Positions 59,830 to 64,000 of a stretch of DNA of 64,000 bases are shown one piece after another. Under the pieces are notes generated by a model. That model was not told where the DNA came from, searched no databases, and was given only the letters and a program-made list of their open reading frames with translations. Location of the stretch: positions 1 to 64,000 of the forward strand of contig JAJEIQ010000017.1 in NCBI GenBank assembly GCA_022827905.1, in the 5' to 3' direction. The stretch's first letter is position 1. Every line of letters starts with the position of its first letter. The position numbers and the translations under genes were made by a program. The DNA comes from Pseudomonadales bacterium. GTDB taxonomy: Bacteria > Pseudomonadota > Gammaproteobacteria > Pseudomonadales > Azotimanducaceae.

Positions 59830-60423
59830 TCATGAACGTCGATCGCGAATCATTGGCGTGATCTGCGGTGCCGAGCCGACCTGGATCTTTCCCATCGCCT
59901 CGAACCCATGGCGTTCGTACAACGAGATGTTGGCCGGATTGGAGGACTCGAGATACGCTCGGGTCCCCTGCTCATCGCAAAGCCGCAGGGCGTGCTTCAT
60001 TAGCGCAGAGCCGATGCCTCTTCCTTGGGCATTGGCATCAACACCGATGCAAGGCAGGTACCACAAAGGCTCATCATGGGGGTGATACTGCTCGATTTGC
60101 TTGTTGATCGCTCCCAGCGTTTCAAGACGCTCCGGCGAGATGGCCGCTTTGTTCACTGCAACCAATGACTCGTAGTCCGCTTCGCTGCCTGGCGACATCC
60201 AGATGCAGGCTCCGCCGAACGACTCATCACGGAACGCCGTGCCATCCTCTATCCCGGAGCCGCAGAAGGCCTTTAGAAACTTCGGATACGCGTCCAGGTA
60301 AATCTCGGCTTCCGGGTACATCCAACGCACCATGGGATCAGCGGCAAACGCGACCGTCAGCGTCGCCAGTGCCTTGTCGGTGTCTTCCACGCTGATCGTG
60401 GAAATGATGGGCGCATCACTCAC
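59830..60423 (-). CDS. GNAT-family N-acetyltransferase
   Basis: This predicted 197-aa acetyltransferase has the acetyl-CoA-binding VDANAQGRGIGSALMKHAL (Q/RxxGxG/A) and a C-terminal SLYERHGFEAMGKIQVG, the standard GNAT motif B pair. The acceptor substrate is not evident. It is convergent with the PuuB-like oxidase across 49 bp. Confidence 0.85.
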   Translation of the reverse strand: MSDAPIISTISVEDTDKALATLTVAFAADPMVRWMYPEAEIYLDAYPKFLKAFCGSGIEDGTAFRDESFGGACIWMSPGSEADYESLVAVNKAAISPERLETLGAINKQIEQYHPHDEPLWYLPCIGVDANAQGRGIGSALMKHALRLCDEQGTRAYLESSNPANISLYERHGFEAMGKIQVGSAPQITPMIRDRRS

Positions 60424-60642
60424 GGTTCGCCGCCGCCCTCTTCAGTTGGATAGCCAGATGGCTAGTACATTGATGTCAAGCGCACCCAAACATACACTTC
60501 GCTGAACCGGCGCTCAACGTGGCTACCGACCATGCAGGTAGTCCAGAGTATCGAACTGCGGCAAGGCGGCGATGGCGCGGCGGTTGAGCGCGGCGGGGGC
60601 GATTGACTGGGCGACCAATGCAACCAGGTGAGGGCAACGAGC

Positions 60643-61434
60643 GTGACGGATCAAGCGCTTAGAGAAGACAAGGACGGGGTCGCCATCGTGACCTTGAACC
60701 GACCTGAGAAGCTAAACGCCATCAGTCTCGCCATGCGCGAGGTGATCTTCGGCGCCGTGGAGGACCTGCGCGACCGTGATGACCTGCGTGTGCTCTTGAT
60801 CCGCGCCAAGGGTCGGTTCTTCACCGCTGGCGTGGACATCGCAGAGAGCGGCAGCGCTGGCGGAGAGCCTCGGGCTGCGCAAACCATGATCAACGTGCGC
60901 CGCGACTACCGCCGGGGGCTGCATATCTTCCTTGACGAGATGGAGGCAGTGGAAAAGCCCATCGTGATGGCGATTCACGCCCCCTGCCTTGGGCTTGGGG
61001 TGGAAATGGCTGGCGCCGTGGATTTTCGCCTAGCCGCCGACAGCGCCCGCTTCGGCCTGCCCGAGATTGACATCGGCGTGCTGGCAGGCAGCGGCGGCAC
61101 CAGCCGCTTCACCCGCCTGTGCGGCCCCGGCTGGGGCAAGTGGCTCAACATGGCCGGCGAGCAAATCGATGCGCGCACCGCTCTAATGGCCGGTTTCGTG
61201 CAGGCCGTGTATCCCGATGAGACGTTCGAGGAGGAGGTTTGGGCCTTCTGTCAGCGCTTGCAGTCCCGACCGCTCGAGGTGCAGGGCGTCGCCAAGCTGG
61301 CGGTGGAACTCGCTTGGGACTTGGACCGCGGCCAAGCGCGTCATGTGGAGCGAATCGTCAACACGCCGTTGATGATGGCTGACCGCACCGAGCTGGTTAA
61401 CAAGGTGCTCAAGCGCGGCAAGTCCGACAGCTAA
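60643..61434 (+). CDS. Enoyl-CoA hydratase/isomerase family protein
   Basis: This predicted 263-aa crotonase-fold protein has VAIVTLNRPEKLNAIS, FFTAGVDIAE (oxyanion hole), HAPCLGLGVEMAGAVDF and PEIDIGVLAGSGGTSRF. The GTG at 60643 is preferred because AGGTGAGG lies 9 bp ahead; an in-frame GTG at 60628 has none. It is convergent with the acyl-CoA ligase at 61453, 18 bp away. It presumably hydrates or isomerises an acyl-CoA of the same catabolic programme. Confidence 0.85.
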   Translation: MTDQALREDKDGVAIVTLNRPEKLNAISLAMREVIFGAVEDLRDRDDLRVLLIRAKGRFFTAGVDIAESGSAGGEPRAAQTMINVRRDYRRGLHIFLDEMEAVEKPIVMAIHAPCLGLGVEMAGAVDFRLAADSARFGLPEIDIGVLAGSGGTSRFTRLCGPGWGKWLNMAGEQIDARTALMAGFVQAVYPDETFEEEVWAFCQRLQSRPLEVQGVAKLAVELAWDLDRGQARHVERIVNTPLMMADRTELVNKVLKRGKSDS

Positions 61435-61452
61435 GGCAGGTAGTGGCCCGGG

Positions 61453-63000
61453 TTAGACTTTGCGGACCGCTTCCTTGGGCCAGTATTGATTGCGCAACTG
61501 GCGTTTGAGCAGCTTGCCGGATGGCAGGCGCGGCAGCTCCGCAACGAAGTCCACGCTGCGCGGGCACTTGAACTTGGCGAGCCGCTCGTGGGCGTATCCC
61601 ATCAGTTCCTCCGCCAGTTCGTCATCGGGCGCCGCCCCGGACACCAGCTGCACCACGGCCTTGACCTCCTCGCCGTACTCGGCGTTGGGCACGCCGATGA
61701 CGGCAACGTCCAGCACCGCCGGGTGCATGGTCAGTACGTTCTCCGCCTCTTGGGGGTAGATGTTCACCCCACCGGAGATGATCATGTGCGACTTGCGATC
61801 GGTCAGATACAGATAGCCGTCTTCATCCAAGTACCCCATGTCCCCAAGGGTATGCCAGCCTCGGGCGTTGTAGGTCTCGGCGGTCTTCTTGGGATCGCCG
61901 TGGTACTCGAAATCCGCATTGCCGTCGAAATAGACCGTGCCCACCTCGCCCGGGGGCAGGTCGTTGCCCCGCTCATCGAGAATGTGAATGGTGACCGTCA
62001 GCGCTTTGCCGACCGTTCCCGGCCTCGCCAACCACTCCTGCGGGCCAACTGCGACAAACCCGCCACCCTCGCTGCCGGCGTAGTACTCGTGGATTATGGG
62101 GCCCCACCAATCGAGCATCTGCTGCTTGACCTCCACCGGACAGGGCGCCGCAGCATGAATCACGGCTTCCAAGCTCGACAGATCGTAGCGTTGCCGCACG
62201 GCTTGGGGCAGCTTTAGCATGCGCACGAACATGGTGGGCACCACCTGCACGTGATTGATGCGATGGCGCTCGATCAGCGCCAAGGCCTGTTCCGCGTCGA
62301 AGCGGCGCATCAGCACCACGGTGCCGCCCAATCGCAGCACCGCCATGCTCCAAGCCAGGGGCGCTGCGTGATACAGCGGCGCCGGGCACAGGTAAACGGT
62401 GTCCGGCGAAAAGCCGTACAGCGCGCACATGAGGTCCGTAAGGGGATGCGGCTCGCTGCCCGCAGGGGTCCGCTGGAGCTCCCGCAAAATGCCCTTCGGC
62501 CGTCCCGTGGTGCCCGATGAGTAGAACATCAGCTGCCCGTCGAGCTCCTCCGCCAAAGGCGCATCCGGCATCCGGTCCAAGCCTTCGTCAAGCGACCGGT
62601 AGCTCCCCCGGGACCCGCCCAGGGTCCAGCGGCTGACCGCCGGATCGATCGCCGCGTCCAACTCGTCGGCGACGGCACCCACCCCAGCCGAGATCACGAG
62701 CCACTTCGCCAGGCAGTCGTTCACCACATAGCCCGCCTCCTCGGCATTCAAATGCCAATTGATGGGCGTGAGATAGAGCCCCGAACGCATTGCGGCCCAA
62801 GCCACGACCAAAGCCTGGGGCAGGTTCTCGGTCATCACCGCGATGTGGTCGCCGAACCGCAGCCCCTCAGCCTCAAACAAGCGCACGCACTGGACTGAGC
62901 GGCGATTGAGCTCGCCGTAAGTGAGCTGCGCTCCCGATTCAGCATCAATCAGCGCCACCTTTTCCGGCTGCGACTGCGCATGATCCGTCAACTGGCTCAT
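61453..63000 (-). CDS. Acyl-CoA synthetase (AMP-dependent ligase)
   Basis: This predicted 515-aa ANL-superfamily ligase forms acyl-CoA from acid, ATP and CoA. Its signatures are MFYSSGTTGRPKGI (P-loop), EYYAGSEGGGF, GWHTLGDMGYLDEDGYLYL and YDLSSLEAVIHAAAPC. The C terminus ends with PRLPSGKLLKRQLR, whose Lys is the acyl-adenylation residue. The ATG at 63000 follows GGGAGG at good spacing. A further ligase gene lies 20 bp upstream on the same strand. Confidence 0.92.
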   Translation of the reverse strand: MSQLTDHAQSQPEKVALIDAESGAQLTYGELNRRSVQCVRLFEAEGLRFGDHIAVMTENLPQALVVAWAAMRSGLYLTPINWHLNAEEAGYVVNDCLAKWLVISAGVGAVADELDAAIDPAVSRWTLGGSRGSYRSLDEGLDRMPDAPLAEELDGQLMFYSSGTTGRPKGILRELQRTPAGSEPHPLTDLMCALYGFSPDTVYLCPAPLYHAAPLAWSMAVLRLGGTVVLMRRFDAEQALALIERHRINHVQVVPTMFVRMLKLPQAVRQRYDLSSLEAVIHAAAPCPVEVKQQMLDWWGPIIHEYYAGSEGGGFVAVGPQEWLARPGTVGKALTVTIHILDERGNDLPPGEVGTVYFDGNADFEYHGDPKKTAETYNARGWHTLGDMGYLDEDGYLYLTDRKSHMIISGGVNIYPQEAENVLTMHPAVLDVAVIGVPNAEYGEEVKAVVQLVSGAAPDDELAEELMGYAHERLAKFKCPRSVDFVAELPRLPSGKLLKRQLRNQYWPKEAVRKV

Positions 63001-63020
63001 GATCAAGTTCCTCCCAAACT

Positions 63021-64000
63021 TCAATCCGACGTGCGCAGGCGTTCCCGCAATTCAAACTTCTTGACCTTTCCCGATGGCGTACGCGGCAGTTCGGCCACGA
63101 TTTCGAGGCGCTCGGGCGTTTTCTGCTTGGCCACCTGGAGCGCCGCAAAGTGCGCCTGCACGTCGTCCATGGTGAGCGCCGCATCCCGCTGAAGGATTAC
63201 GAACGCGCACACCCGCTCGCCCAAGCGCTCGTCGGGCGCGGCCACCGCCGCCGCTTCGCTGACGGCGGGGTGGGCCGCCAGGCAATCCTCCACCTCCTTT
63301 GAGGCGATGTTCTCGCCGCCCCGGATGATGACGTCTTTCTTGCGGTCAGTAATGGTAAGGAACCCCTCCGTGTCCAAGCGTCCGATGTCCCCCGTTCTGA
63401 ACCAGCCCCCTGGCAGGAAGGCGGCGTCGTTGAGTTCGGCCCGGTGATAGCCCAGGAATTGGTCCGGTCCCTGGGAGACGATCTCTCCCGCCTCGCCCTC
63501 GGGCAGGTCGATGCCATCGTCATCGACGATACGGATGCGGCAACCGGGGTTGAGAACCCCGTCGGTATGGGCGCGCTTTTGCACGCTGTGCTCCGGTGTG
63601 CCCGAGGTGATGGTGGGGTGCTCGGTGGAACCGTAGGCCCGGTAGGTCAAGATCCCCGCCCGCTGGCAGCGATCCACCACTTCCGGCGGCACCGCGGCCG
63701 CCCCGACCAGGTAATCCGTCAGGCTGGAAAGGTCGCGGCCATCGGCGTGGCCCGCATCGAGCAGCGAATTGATGTGAAATGGCGTGCCCGAAGAGCGCGT
63801 GACCCGGTATCTCTCCACCAATTGCGCCGCAGCATGGGCGTCCCAGGCGTCCATCAGCACAGATTCCTCGCCGCTGAAGTACAGGCGCAGAATCGACAGC
63901 ACCCCGGCGATGTGGCCAGCTGGCCAGGGCGAGAGCACCACGGACGGCTTGCCCTCGAGCTTGAACGCCGCCTTGAGTTCCGCCAGCAGCGAGTTGTGGG
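63021..64000 (-). CDS. Acyl-CoA synthetase, N terminus beyond the window
   Basis: About 326 codons of a second ANL ligase are present, reading in from the right edge (from HNSLLAELKAAFKLEGKP near 64000). Visible are YRAYGSTEHPTITSG, WFRTGDIGRLDTEGFLTI and the terminal LPRTPSGKVKKFELR with its catalytic Lys. The P-loop lies beyond the window. It and the next ligase are likely co-transcribed and may take different acids. Confidence 0.88.
   Translation of the reverse strand, partial: HNSLLAELKAAFKLEGKPSVVLSPWPAGHIAGVLSILRLYFSGEESVLMDAWDAHAAAQLVERYRVTRSSGTPFHINSLLDAGHADGRDLSSLTDYLVGAAAVPPEVVDRCQRAGILTYRAYGSTEHPTITSGTPEHSVQKRAHTDGVLNPGCRIRIVDDDGIDLPEGEAGEIVSQGPDQFLGYHRAELNDAAFLPGGWFRTGDIGRLDTEGFLTITDRKKDVIIRGGENIASKEVEDCLAAHPAVSEAAAVAAPDERLGERVCAFVILQRDAALTMDDVQAHFAALQVAKQKTPERLEIVAELPRTPSGKVKKFELRERLRTSD

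Noticed and set aside
60523-60627. Short minus-strand frame ending APAALNRRAIAALPQFDTL...
   Set aside because: It reads like a truncated protein C terminus, perhaps a pseudogene remnant, but it is about 35 codons with no clear family, so I could not support it as a feature.

Overview
The window is GC-rich, densely coded DNA. TonB-dependent receptors with sphingomonad/marine-gammaproteobacterial plug signatures, FCD-type GntR regulators, CaiB-type CoA-transferases, acyl-CoA dehydrogenases and bacterial P450s together suggest an aerobic, heterotrophic proteobacterium. A gammaproteobacterium is likely, but no rRNA or other phylogenetic marker is present to prove it. I saw no tRNA, rRNA, CRISPR array or replication origin.

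Layout. (1) 1-2135: an insertion sequence with near-perfect 19-bp terminal inverted repeats. It carries a D12-class adenine DNA methyltransferase translationally coupled to an IS4-like DDE transposase. (2) 2225-23402: uptake and exported-hydrolase genes. Two TonB-dependent receptors each neighbour a secreted alpha/beta hydrolase. Around them lie a CocE-type hydrolase, an esterase-D-like protein, an exported amidohydrolase, an S9 peptidase, an ornithine-cyclodeaminase-like enzyme, a Tat-exported SpdH-like flavoprotein, a phytanoyl-CoA dioxygenase-like protein, a CapA-like protein and a VOC protein. The first receptor has a G10 tract inside its signal-peptide coding region that puts the best start out of frame. 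(3) 23471-36941: acyl-CoA catabolism. This includes a hydrolase-cyclophilin fusion, an enoyl-CoA hydratase, a short and a long acyl-CoA dehydrogenase on either side of a MaoC/FAS1-type dehydratase, a third dehydrogenase, short-chain dehydrogenases, a GntR regulator, and a DUF35 plus thiolase-like pair. (4) 37119-48212: two P450s with two small ferredoxins, an aldehyde dehydrogenase, an AttH-like lipocalin-fold protein, two CaiB/BaiF CoA-transferases, a GST and an SDR. (5) 48209-64000: two near-duplicate GntR regulators, a second dehydratase-HAD-hydratase operon, two APH-fold phosphotransferases, a metal-dependent amidohydrolase, a membrane-anchored intradiol dioxygenase, a PuuB-like oxidase, a GNAT, a hydratase and two acyl-CoA ligases, the last cut by the window edge.

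Working model (inference). Hydrophobic compounds are taken up through the receptors, partly hydrolysed outside the cytoplasm, hydroxylated by P450s fed by the small ferredoxins, activated by CoA ligases or CoA-transferases, and shortened by dehydrogenases, MaoC-type hydratases and a thiolase-like/DUF35 pair. The same gene types occur in steroid and terpenoid side-chain degradation. Several promoters share a candidate operator of the form ATCYAACnnnGTTRGAT, which suggests a regulon under the local GntR proteins. Dispersed palindromic repeats (about 12.7 kb and 38.2 kb) and a 30-bp inverted repeat (about 45.1 kb) sit in the larger gaps.
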